From: Crocinitomicaceae bacterium
GTDB lineage: Bacteria; Bacteroidota; Bacteroidia; Flavobacteriales_D; Crocinitomicaceae
Assembly: GCA_029252405.1 (NCBI GenBank)
Contig: JAQXBM010000057.1
Span: forward strand, 22,546-86,545
Direction of reading: 5' to 3'
DNA: 64,000 nt
The translations under genes and the position numbers were made by a program. Below the pieces are notes generated by a model. The model worked only from the letters and a program-made list of their open reading frames with translations. It ran no database searches and was not told the DNA's origin. The stretch's first letter is position 1, and each line of letters opens with the position of its first letter. Positions 1 through 6,852 of this stretch are shown here, in pieces.

Positions 1-150
1 CCAATAATCAGCATCTTCTTGAGAAGAGTTTCCTGTTTTGAATGATAAATCGTATTGGTTGTCGGGTGCTTCTGCTGCAATATTCATGGCAGTTTCGCTA
101 CAACTTAATACGAGAAATGATAGGCTTCCAATGATCAATGCGTGTTTCAT
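1..150 (-). CDS. Truncated lipoprotein (N-terminal 50 codons only)
   Basis: The ATG is at 150-148 on the minus strand and the gene runs off the left edge of the window. The visible 50 residues begin with a short lysine-bearing n-region, a hydrophobic stretch and a lipobox (FLVLSC), so the protein is very likely a lipoprotein anchored through that cysteine. The mature part that can be seen is polar (NAAEAPDNQYDLSF-like composition) and has no recognisable domain. Function unknown. The 88 bp between it and the upstream DUF1501 gene hold no obvious terminator or perfect -7 box. Confidence 0.7.
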   Translation of the reverse strand, partial: MKHALIIGSLSFLVLSCSETAMNIAAEAPDNQYDLSFKTGNSSQEDADYW

Positions 151-238
151 AATTGCGCTTTTATGATTTGTTCCTTGAATACATTTCATGAAGAACTGCT
201 GACAAGAAAATTCAGGCCATAAGATACGCATTTTCTGA

Positions 239-1432
239 TTATACAAAGCCCAAGCGATCGAAGTTATGATTGAGGACTTGCTGGTCGTTCACTTCTAGCC
301 AATTATTCAAAATGGTTGCATAAACCGATCGGAAATCAACCTTGAATTGGATGTCTCCGTTATTATCGAGGTTAGATAAATCGGGACCTGCGTTCAGTAC
401 CCCCGCTTGCTTCAAATTTCCTCCAATTACGAACACATTGTTCGCCGAACCATGATCTGTTCCTTTGCTCGCATTTTCTCCAGCTCGACGTCCAAATTCA
501 GAGAATGTCAGAATTAAGGTGTCCTTGAAACGATCATTTTTCTTCAAATCTTCAACCAGCGCACCAATTCCTTCAGAATAAATTTTCAAGAGTCGATCTT
601 GACTCACGACCTGGTTCACGTGCGTATCAAATCCGCCAATTGAGGTATAAAACATGCGCGTTTTCAATCCGGAAACAATCATGTCTGCGATTCCTTTCAA
701 GTTCTTTCCGAATGGAGTCGTTGGGTATGAAAACTTCGTGTCGTAGATTTTCGATCGCTCAAAAATGTACTCGGCCGATGAATACGTTTCGAGCATTGTT
801 TTGTACAAATATCCTTGATTGTCTTCGTTGAGCAAACTTGGTTGCGTGTGATCGACAATGCTTTTGAAGTATTTCTCTCTTGTTGATTGGAACAATTGCT
901 TTGGATCGGTGACGGCAATTCCTTTTTTATCGATTCCTTTCATGATGAGGGAAAGGCTCGATTCGTGCTGAATCGCTTCGTATGGATTTTGGCAATTTGA
1001 GTCCAAGTAACGCCCAATCCAACCTGTTTTCAAGTATTCTTCGGATGCGCTGGCTGTGTGCCAAATGTCTGTACTTCTGAAGTGAGATCGATTCGGATTT
1101 GGATACCCTACGTTGTTGATGACAGTCATTTCGCCACGTTCGTATAGATCCATGAGTTCCCTGCACGAGCCGTTCAATCCAAGTTCGTCATTCAGTTTAA
1201 ATATATCCGCTGCTGACTTTCCAATTTGAGGTCGAAGGTTATGGTAGATGTCATTGCCGTAGGGAACAATCGTATTCAATCCATCGTTTCCTCCGGAGAG
1301 TTGAATGACAATCACATTTCTGAATCCTGAGATTTTATCCAAAGAAATAAACTCCATTCCTTTCAAAAACGAAGGAAGGAGGAACATGCCCGAGGCAAGC
1401 GCCGATTTTTGTATAAATGATCTTCTGTCCAT
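239..1432 (-). CDS. DUF1501 family secreted protein
   Basis: This 397-aa protein matches the DUF1501 family (sulfatase/alkaline-phosphatase fold, function not established). It starts with a twin-arginine-like segment (DRRSFIQK, residues 2-9) followed by a hydrophobic stretch, which suggests export by Tat. The N-terminal QLSGGNDGLNT motif (about 45-55) and the C-terminal SEFGRR and GTDHGSAN motifs (about 310-330) are typical of the family. The gene lies 8 bp downstream of the DUF1800 gene on the same strand. This pairing is common in Bacteroidota and Planctomycetes, so the two are probably one operon and act together outside the cytoplasm. No enzymatic role can be read from the sequence alone. 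Confidence 0.9.
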   Translation of the reverse strand: MDRRSFIQKSALASGMFLLPSFLKGMEFISLDKISGFRNVIVIQLSGGNDGLNTIVPYGNDIYHNLRPQIGKSAADIFKLNDELGLNGSCRELMDLYERGEMTVINNVGYPNPNRSHFRSTDIWHTASASEEYLKTGWIGRYLDSNCQNPYEAIQHESSLSLIMKGIDKKGIAVTDPKQLFQSTREKYFKSIVDHTQPSLLNEDNQGYLYKTMLETYSSAEYIFERSKIYDTKFSYPTTPFGKNLKGIADMIVSGLKTRMFYTSIGGFDTHVNQVVSQDRLLKIYSEGIGALVEDLKKNDRFKDTLILTFSEFGRRAGENASKGTDHGSANNVFVIGGNLKQAGVLNAGPDLSNLDNNGDIQFKVDFRSVYATILNNWLEVNDQQVLNHNFDRLGFV

Positions 1433-1440
1433 AGTCGTTT

Positions 1441-2829
1441 TTAAAAAAGTTGATATTCTGGTAAACTCAATAGCTCAATTGCTTTGTCCTTGAGCGAAAC
1501 ACTATCCGATTTGTCAATGGTAACTTTTGCACCTTCCGAAAGCTTCGCTTGAATTAGGAATGCGGATAAATCATCTTCATGACCGTCCATGTTCTTCTCA
1601 AAGCTCTTCCAATTGGGGTGCGCATTGATTTTCTTCTCGATCTTTTCTTGAATCTTGTCGCGCTTCTTTTCAATTTGAATGAGCATTTGTTCAGGATCGT
1701 CGCCTTTTTCATCCCATTCAATTACTCCAAAATTCAGGAGGAGAGAAGACAATTTGAGACGAAGCATGAGCGTAGAACTATCAATCCAAGCGCGACCGCC
1801 TGACCAGCCTGCAACATTCGGAGGAAAGAACAATACTTGATTCAGTTTGCGCTGTATTTGCACAATCGCTTTGGGTTCTTTGTAATCAATTTCGAATAAA
1901 CGTGTCATTCCGACGAGGAGTTCCGTTGGAGATTTGATTTTGCACGCGATAGTCTCTTCCTGATAAAAAACATCGCTTGTCAATATCGATTTGATCAGGA
2001 TAGAAAGATCATAATTGGAGTCATAAAACTGATCCACGAAGCTGTCAAACGTTGATGCTGGAATTGGCCGTCCAATTAAGAAATCTACAATCTTCTTACA
2101 CAGATAGCGAGCCGTTTGCTTTTCCTTCAAGAGTATGTTGATTACGTCTTCACCGGTAAAATTTCCCGTCTTACCCAAAATCGTTTTCGATTCATTGTCG
2201 TGTAGTCGAGGTCTATAAATGAATTCTCCTTTCGCCGCAGACCAACCTGTGAAGGCTCGAGCCGCTTCTTTGATGTCGTTTTCCGTATATCCATTATCGC
2301 GACCGAGTGTGAATAATTCCATTACCTCGCGCGCGAAATTCTCATTAGGACTGTTCTTTTTATTCTGCTTGTTGTTTAGGAATTCTATCATCGCGGGCGA
2401 CTTAGAAACTTCCATTAGTAGATCGCCGAAATTGCCAAGTGCGTGTTTTCTGAGGATGTTATTGAGGTCAACGTTCTCTTTCGGATTTTTGCGTCTTACC
2501 GCGAAATGATCGTGAAAAAAAAACGTCATTTTTTCTCTAAGAACGGCTTTGGTTTTGACCATTTGCTCTAGCCACATTACGTCTAGCTCGTAAACCATTT
2601 GATTGGCAAGCTTCCGCAATTCTTTCTTTTCTTTTTGGGACAAGGATTTTCGATCGACAGCCAACTTACTGAAATCCATTTTCAGGTATTCCACCTTTTC
2701 ACTCGATTTGAAGAGATGATCAACAAGATCTTCTGCAGTTTTTCCTACGGCGTTATTTAAGTTGCATGGGTCGGGACCAAACCCCGCTCTCCAATACAAA
2801 TGTTGAATCTGTCGTTTCGTTAATTTCAT
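1441..2829 (-). CDS. DUF1800 family protein
   Basis: This 462-aa protein carries the DUF1800 hallmarks: an N-terminal LYWRAGFGP segment (about 12-20), FFFHDHFAV (about 102-110), then NENFAREVMELFTLG and KEAARAFTGW (about 160-195). A basic, lysine-rich insert lies near the C-terminus (about 385-420). I see no clear signal peptide, which is unusual for a protein normally paired with an exported DUF1501 partner. It may be tethered through that partner, or the export signal may be atypical. The start ATG at 2829 follows a 57-bp gap after the acyltransferase gene, so the pair may have its own promoter; an imperfect TATCTTGT lies about 30 nt upstream. Biochemical function is unknown for the family. 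Confidence 0.88.
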   Translation of the reverse strand: MKLTKRQIQHLYWRAGFGPDPCNLNNAVGKTAEDLVDHLFKSSEKVEYLKMDFSKLAVDRKSLSQKEKKELRKLANQMVYELDVMWLEQMVKTKAVLREKMTFFFHDHFAVRRKNPKENVDLNNILRKHALGNFGDLLMEVSKSPAMIEFLNNKQNKKNSPNENFAREVMELFTLGRDNGYTENDIKEAARAFTGWSAAKGEFIYRPRLHDNESKTILGKTGNFTGEDVINILLKEKQTARYLCKKIVDFLIGRPIPASTFDSFVDQFYDSNYDLSILIKSILTSDVFYQEETIACKIKSPTELLVGMTRLFEIDYKEPKAIVQIQRKLNQVLFFPPNVAGWSGGRAWIDSSTLMLRLKLSSLLLNFGVIEWDEKGDDPEQMLIQIEKKRDKIQEKIEKKINAHPNWKSFEKNMDGHEDDLSAFLIQAKLSEGAKVTIDKSDSVSLKDKAIELLSLPEYQLF

Positions 2830-2886
2830 CTATTCGCTTTTTTCTTAGACAGCGAACAAGATAAAAGGTTTAAATGAATCTAAGAT

Positions 2887-3924
2887 TTATGGGACATATC
2901 TATCTCGAATTTTCAGGAAGGGACGCTCGATAATCAGCGATAGTCCTACACCTAAGGAGATTGAAATGATAAAGAAAATAAGCGAATTTATATTGGAGCC
3001 GTAGGTCAAATGATCATTCATAAAATTGCGACAAGCGATGTGCCAGAGGTAGATGGAGTAGGAATGTTTCCCCGCCATCGTAAAGAATAAAACCACTGGT
3101 TTTATCGCCAACTTGAGATCTTTTGATTTTATTTCAAAGTTCGTTAGAGAGAAGAGCGTCAAGATTCCGAACCCTAGGTTTACGGTCGAAAGACCAACGG
3201 TATTCATGAAATATCCGCCTCCAACATACATGAATCCTGGTGCCATTAGTGCAATTGATGCAAGTAGGAAGATCCATCTCCATTTCGAAAAGAATGTGAA
3301 GAAAGAGGTGAAATGATAGAGGTACCCGATCAGAACTCCAATCAGAATTCCATCCGATCGCAAATGTGTTTCCATAAACGAGAAGAAGGGCTCATTTCGA
3401 TGAGGATAGGAAACGTAAAAACGCATGCAGAAACTGAGTATGATCAATCCAATGAGCACAGGAATCGCTAACTTCTTCTTGTCGAGTGTTCTTGTTTTGT
3501 AGGCGATGAAGCTGAACAGGGCAAGACTCAGGTAGAAGTGTTCTTCAACGGCGAGTGACCATGTGTGCGTCCAAATGTGAGAGAGGTAGCTTTGCATGTA
3601 GAATACCTCTCCGAGTAGATCTGGAATAGTTGGAACGAAGCCATCACGGTAATGTTCAATGACGATCGACCCTGCTAAGAAAATATAAAAGGCGGGATAA
3701 ATCTTGAATCCTCTGCGCAGCAGAAAGCGTTTGATGTTCAGCTTATTTCGACGCTTGTATTCCTTGAAAATCAATCCAGAAACGAGAAACCCGCTGAGTA
3801 CAAAAAACAAGTCGACACCAAGCCAACCGAAGTCAAACAATGGATTGGTGAACAACTGACTATGCCTGAATAAAACCAGTATAATTGCGACGCTTCGCAG
3901 AATATCGAGTCCAACAATTCTCAT
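2887..3924 (-). CDS. Acyltransferase family 3 (OafA/YrhL-type) integral membrane protein
   Basis: This 345-aa polytopic membrane protein belongs to the acyltransferase-3 family, which transfers acyl groups (often O-acetyl) to sugars or lipids of the cell envelope. It opens with GLDILRSVAIILVLFRH (residues 5-21), where R10 and H21 are the conserved motif residues. GVDLFFVLSGFLVSG (about 36-50) and HTWSLAVEEHFYL (about 121-133) are further family motifs. About ten hydrophobic helices follow. It starts 9 bp after the stop of nth on the same strand, so it is probably the third gene of a TPR-nth-acyltransferase transcript. No sugar-biosynthesis genes lie nearby, so the acceptor cannot be named. 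Confidence 0.9.
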   Translation of the reverse strand: MRIVGLDILRSVAIILVLFRHSQLFTNPLFDFGWLGVDLFFVLSGFLVSGLIFKEYKRRNKLNIKRFLLRRGFKIYPAFYIFLAGSIVIEHYRDGFVPTIPDLLGEVFYMQSYLSHIWTHTWSLAVEEHFYLSLALFSFIAYKTRTLDKKKLAIPVLIGLIILSFCMRFYVSYPHRNEPFFSFMETHLRSDGILIGVLIGYLYHFTSFFTFFSKWRWIFLLASIALMAPGFMYVGGGYFMNTVGLSTVNLGFGILTLFSLTNFEIKSKDLKLAIKPVVLFFTMAGKHSYSIYLWHIACRNFMNDHLTYGSNINSLIFFIISISLGVGLSLIIERPFLKIRDRYVP

Positions 3925-3933
3925 CTATTCGAC

Positions 3934-4578
3934 TTATTTTAATTCGGTAATGGCCTTTTTGGTTCCAATCTTCACGGTCATGTAATCGTGATCGTACTTT
4001 GGAGATCGTGCAGGCGAATACTCACGCCCATAAAAGATGATTTGCAGGTGCAGTTTATTCCACAATTCTTCAGGGAACAATCGCTTCGCATCTTTTTCAG
4101 TTTGATCGACGTTCTTACCATTTGTGATTCCCCAGCGCGTGAGCAATCGATGTATGTGCGTATCGACAGGAAAAGCTGGAACACCAAAAGCTTGTGCCAT
4201 CACGACAGATGCCGTTTTATGTCCAACTCCAGGTAATTCTTCCAACGCTTCGAATGACTGAGGAACTTCGCCTCCATATTTTTCAATGAGCATTTCAGAT
4301 AATGTGAAAATGGCTTGAGATTTACGCGGTGACAAGCCACACGGACGAATGATTTCACGGATCTCGTCTACGCTCAATTTGATCATGTCAACAGGATTGT
4401 TCGCTCGCTTGAAAAGAGTTGGAGTGATCAAATTCACTCGTTTATCCGTGCATTGAGCGGATAACAAAACGGCGATCAACAATGTGTACGAGTCGGTATG
4501 ATCCAAAGGTACAGGAGTCTCAGGGTATAATCGCTCCAATTCGGTCACGATGTACTCACATTTTTCTTTTTTCGTCAT
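3934..4578 (-). CDS. nth: Endonuclease III-type DNA glycosylase lacking the Fe-S cluster cysteines
   Basis: This 214-aa base-excision-repair glycosylase/AP lyase removes oxidised pyrimidines. The helix-hairpin-helix reads LPGVGHKTASVV (about 115-126), with catalytic Lys121 and catalytic Asp139 (FPVDTHIHR), at almost the same positions as E. coli Nth K120/D138. The C-terminus is the oddity: after HLQIIFYGREYSPARSPKYD the protein has no cysteines, so the four-cysteine [4Fe-4S] loop of classical Nth is absent. The ATG overlaps the stop of the upstream TPR gene by 4 bp (ATGA), implying translational coupling. I have seen similar Fe-S-less forms in other Flavobacteria (recalled, not checked). Confidence 0.93.
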   Translation of the reverse strand: MTKKEKCEYIVTELERLYPETPVPLDHTDSYTLLIAVLLSAQCTDKRVNLITPTLFKRANNPVDMIKLSVDEIREIIRPCGLSPRKSQAIFTLSEMLIEKYGGEVPQSFEALEELPGVGHKTASVVMAQAFGVPAFPVDTHIHRLLTRWGITNGKNVDQTEKDAKRLFPEELWNKLHLQIIFYGREYSPARSPKYDHDYMTVKIGTKKAITELK

Positions 4579-5198
4579 TTGATTTTGAATCCGTTTTTTA
4601 CGAAGCGAATAAATTCTTTGAATTGCGATTTCTTGGTGAAGATTTTTTTGAACTCTTCCGAATTACTTCCATCTTCAGTTTCTTTTGTTGAAGGTTCATT
4701 TGAAGTTTCTTTTGCCGCTTCAACCTCTTGCTTGGCGTCTATTTTCTGTTGATCCAAATCATCAATTACTTCCAATAAATGATCTTCTTGTTCCGAAAGT
4801 TTGTCCGCTCGCGCAAAACGTTTTTCAGCATCCTTCTTATATCCCTGTTGCTCCAGCAGAAGTCCGAGGTTGTTTTGAGCTACGGCATCATCAGGATCGA
4901 GTTTAACCGCTTTTTCATAATCTACGATTGCTCCTTCGAAATCGCCAAAGTTGTTTCTAGCAAAGGCCATCGCCGCATATCTGAATGAATATTCAGGCTG
5001 AAGCTCAATCGCTTTGTTCAAATCTGCGAAGCAGTTATGCTTGTCCATATTATGCAAATGCGCCACTCCGCGATCAGAATAGATGTCTGGATGATCGGGA
5101 TTGATTTCGAGTGCTTTTGAGAAGGTTTCAATCGCCTCAAGCACTTTTCCATCCTTCAATAGCTCGTGTGCCGCTTCGTGTGTTGGATTCGCAAACAT
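4575..5198 (-). CDS. Tetratricopeptide repeat protein
   Basis: I choose the ATG at 5198 (207 aa, beginning MFANPTHEAAHELLKDG). An upstream non-ATG extension is possible, but it would overlap the divergent gene and lacks TPR character. About four TPR units occupy residues 1-135 (for example AIETFSKALEINPDHPDIYSD, shown in part, and the PDDAVAQNNLGLLLEQQG unit). A charged, Glu/Lys-rich probable coiled coil and a basic tail follow. It has no signal peptide, so it is likely a cytoplasmic scaffold of unknown partner. It leads the transcript with nth. A perfect -7 box (TACCTTTG on the minus strand, 5230-5223) lies about 24 nt upstream, inside the coding region of the divergent 79-aa gene. Confidence 0.85.
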   Translation of the reverse strand: MFANPTHEAAHELLKDGKVLEAIETFSKALEINPDHPDIYSDRGVAHLHNMDKHNCFADLNKAIELQPEYSFRYAAMAFARNNFGDFEGAIVDYEKAVKLDPDDAVAQNNLGLLLEQQGYKKDAEKRFARADKLSEQEDHLLEVIDDLDQQKIDAKQEVEAAKETSNEPSTKETEDGSNSEEFKKIFTKKSQFKEFIRFVKNGFKIK

Positions 5199-5202
5199 TG
5201 GG

Positions 5203-5210
5203 TACTTTTG
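5203..5210 (+). promoter_or_regulatory. -7 promoter box TACTTTTG for the 79-aa gene
   Basis: Perfect match to the Bacteroidota -7 consensus TAnnTTTG. The ATG at 5215 follows after only 4 nt (TTTT), so the transcript is expected to be leaderless or nearly so. A TTG at 5183-5185 lies 17 nt upstream and could be the -33 element. Confidence 0.6.
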
Positions 5211-5214
5211 TTTT

Positions 5215-5454
5215 ATGAGCAACAAAGGTAGGGACTTTCCGCAATACAGGAAACTGTTCAACGAAAAGGCATTTTATAAGATCATCGATGACCGAAATTT
5301 TGAGGAAATTCAGCTCATGGGGTCACGAAAAATGACCTACGCATTCACAGCTGAGAAGTATCCCGAAATTTTAAGAATTCAGGACATGCTCGACTTGGAA
5401 CCCGGATATCTCGAATGTGATCCTGAAGAATACGAAGGATTGATGAACGACTAG
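5215..5454 (+). CDS. Small conserved-looking protein of unknown function (79 aa)
   Basis: I place the start at the ATG at 5215 because a perfect TAnnTTTG box ends 4 nt before it; longer readings run antisense through the TPR gene. The product is acidic and soluble, with no signal peptide, membrane segment or cysteine. It begins MSNKGRDFPQYRKLFNEKAF and ends in an acidic stretch (LECDPEEYEGLMND). I do not recognise a family. It is divergent from the TPR-nth operon, with its promoter face to face with theirs. Codon use looks normal for the region, and the box/ATG geometry supports a real gene. Confidence 0.65.
   Translation: MSNKGRDFPQYRKLFNEKAFYKIIDDRNFEEIQLMGSRKMTYAFTAEKYPEILRIQDMLDLEPGYLECDPEEYEGLMND
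5223..5230 (-). promoter_or_regulatory. -7 promoter box TACCTTTG for the TPR-nth operon
   Basis: Perfect TAnnTTTG match on the minus strand, about 24 nt upstream of the TPR start at 5198. It lies within the first codons of the divergent 79-aa gene, so the two promoters overlap face to face. Confidence 0.6.
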
Positions 5455-5568
5455 TCGTTCTGACGCAAGGATATTTTCTGATTTTCATCAAAATAATTGA
5501 TTTCAATTGTGGACAAAAAACTCAATTTCACCTTTGATCACGTCTACGAAAATGCGTACTTTCATTGC

Positions 5569-6027
5569 ATGAAATGGTGTTACCTCTGTTTTATCCTACT
5601 ACTGATTGGATCATGCACGCTCAGTTCCAGTCAAGAAGCGACTTTACACAAGGCTGTTACGTCTTATGTAGATGCGCATAACAATGGTGCAGTCATGGCT
5701 TACGTGGGGTACACTCATCCAAATATTGTTGGTTTTTACGAAGAACAGGGAGATGAAATGTTCCGTGAAAAGTTTGAACTATTTTCTCCAGATGACGGAG
5801 GCAAATACATCGAAGACGGAAATGTACGTGAAATTGAGAAAGGCGATGGCCAGATTCACGTTCAATATACTTTCGATCAATTCTCAGATTTGGGTTATTC
5901 GAGTGACGGCGAAATAGGAATTATTGCCATTTCAATTGATAACGGCGTAACTTGGTTTTTCGCCGAAGAAGAAGACTACAAGAATGAAAAAATATTCAGT
6001 AAAGATGAACAACTCATCGACCTCTAA
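5569..6027 (+). CDS. Lipoprotein of unknown function
   Basis: I choose the ATG at 5569 (152 aa, MKWCYLCFILLLIGSC) because the lipobox LIGSC then falls at a normal distance (Cys16); a longer reading from 5497 would bury the signal peptide. The mature protein is acidic and compact, with SSSQEATLHKAVTSYVDAHN at its start and repeated short beta-like segments. Its length, and the pattern of a helical start followed by strands, resembles SnoaL/NTF2-like folds, but that is a guess from composition. It lies 3 bp upstream of the PorV-like gene and is probably cotranscribed with it. Confidence 0.75.
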   Translation: MKWCYLCFILLLIGSCTLSSSQEATLHKAVTSYVDAHNNGAVMAYVGYTHPNIVGFYEEQGDEMFREKFELFSPDDGGKYIEDGNVREIEKGDGQIHVQYTFDQFSDLGYSSDGEIGIIAISIDNGVTWFFAEEEDYKNEKIFSKDEQLIDL

Positions 6028-6030
6028 ACT

Positions 6031-6852
6031 ATGAAACAATTACTGCTACTTATTGTATTGGCAACTTCTGGACTGACTTTCGGCCAAGGTTGGACGCCAA
6101 TGGGAGCGCGATCCATGGCAATGGCGAATGCTTCATCTACTCTGAACGACGTTTGGGGATACCATCATAATCCGGGAGCTTTGGCCGATGTGAGTGAAAT
6201 CACAGCTGGAATTTCCTACGAAAACCGTTTTTTGCTTAAAGAGCTTCAAAGTCAGGGATTCGCTGTGGCGGTGCCATTGAAAGTTGGGGTGATTTCGGTG
6301 GGAGGACAATTGTACGGATCTCAACAATTCAGAACATATAAAGCAGGACTCGGATACAGCATGAAACTGTCGGATAAGTTCTTCGCTGGTGTTCAATTGA
6401 ATTACCTTGGATTAAGACTTCCTGAAAATTATGGAAGCGCAAATACCATGACGGGTGAAATAGGAGTTTACGCCAAGATTACCGATGATTGGAAAATAGG
6501 AGCAAGCGTTTTCAACTTAGGACGAGCGAAATTGTCCGAATTTGCTGATGACCGCTTTACGACAATGATGCGCCTTGGTACTTCATACAGTTTTTCAGAA
6601 AAGGTATTGGTTGCTGTTGATTTTGAAAAGAACCTCGATTACGATGTTCGAATCAAAACGGGAGTAGAATATGAAGTAGTAAAGAATTTTAAATTGCGCG
6701 GTGGTTTCGCTACGGCTCCAATCGAATTAAGTGCAGGAATGGGTTACGAATGGAAACAATTACAACTGAGTGTTGGAAGTTCGTACCATCAGATTTTGGG
6801 ATGGTCTCCGAATTTTGCCTTGGTTTTTAAATCTGAGAAAGGCACGAAATGA
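6031..6852 (+). CDS. PorV/PorQ-like outer-membrane beta-barrel protein
   Basis: This 273-aa protein has an N-terminal signal peptide ending in TFGQ (about residue 19), then GWTPMGARSMAMANASSTLND. That resembles the N-terminus of PorV/PorQ-type (FadL-superfamily) barrels of Bacteroidota, where the GAR.MAM.NA motif is conserved. The rest alternates polar and hydrophobic residues in about a dozen strands, ending with a strand with terminal aromatic residues. The stop overlaps the start of the next gene by 4 bp (ATGA), so the two are translationally coupled. PorV itself is a type IX secretion component, but this protein is shorter and may be only a paralogue, so I give no symbol. Confidence 0.75.
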   Translation: MKQLLLLIVLATSGLTFGQGWTPMGARSMAMANASSTLNDVWGYHHNPGALADVSEITAGISYENRFLLKELQSQGFAVAVPLKVGVISVGGQLYGSQQFRTYKAGLGYSMKLSDKFFAGVQLNYLGLRLPENYGSANTMTGEIGVYAKITDDWKIGASVFNLGRAKLSEFADDRFTTMMRLGTSYSFSEKVLVAVDFEKNLDYDVRIKTGVEYEVVKNFKLRGGFATAPIELSAGMGYEWKQLQLSVGSSYHQILGWSPNFALVFKSEKGTK

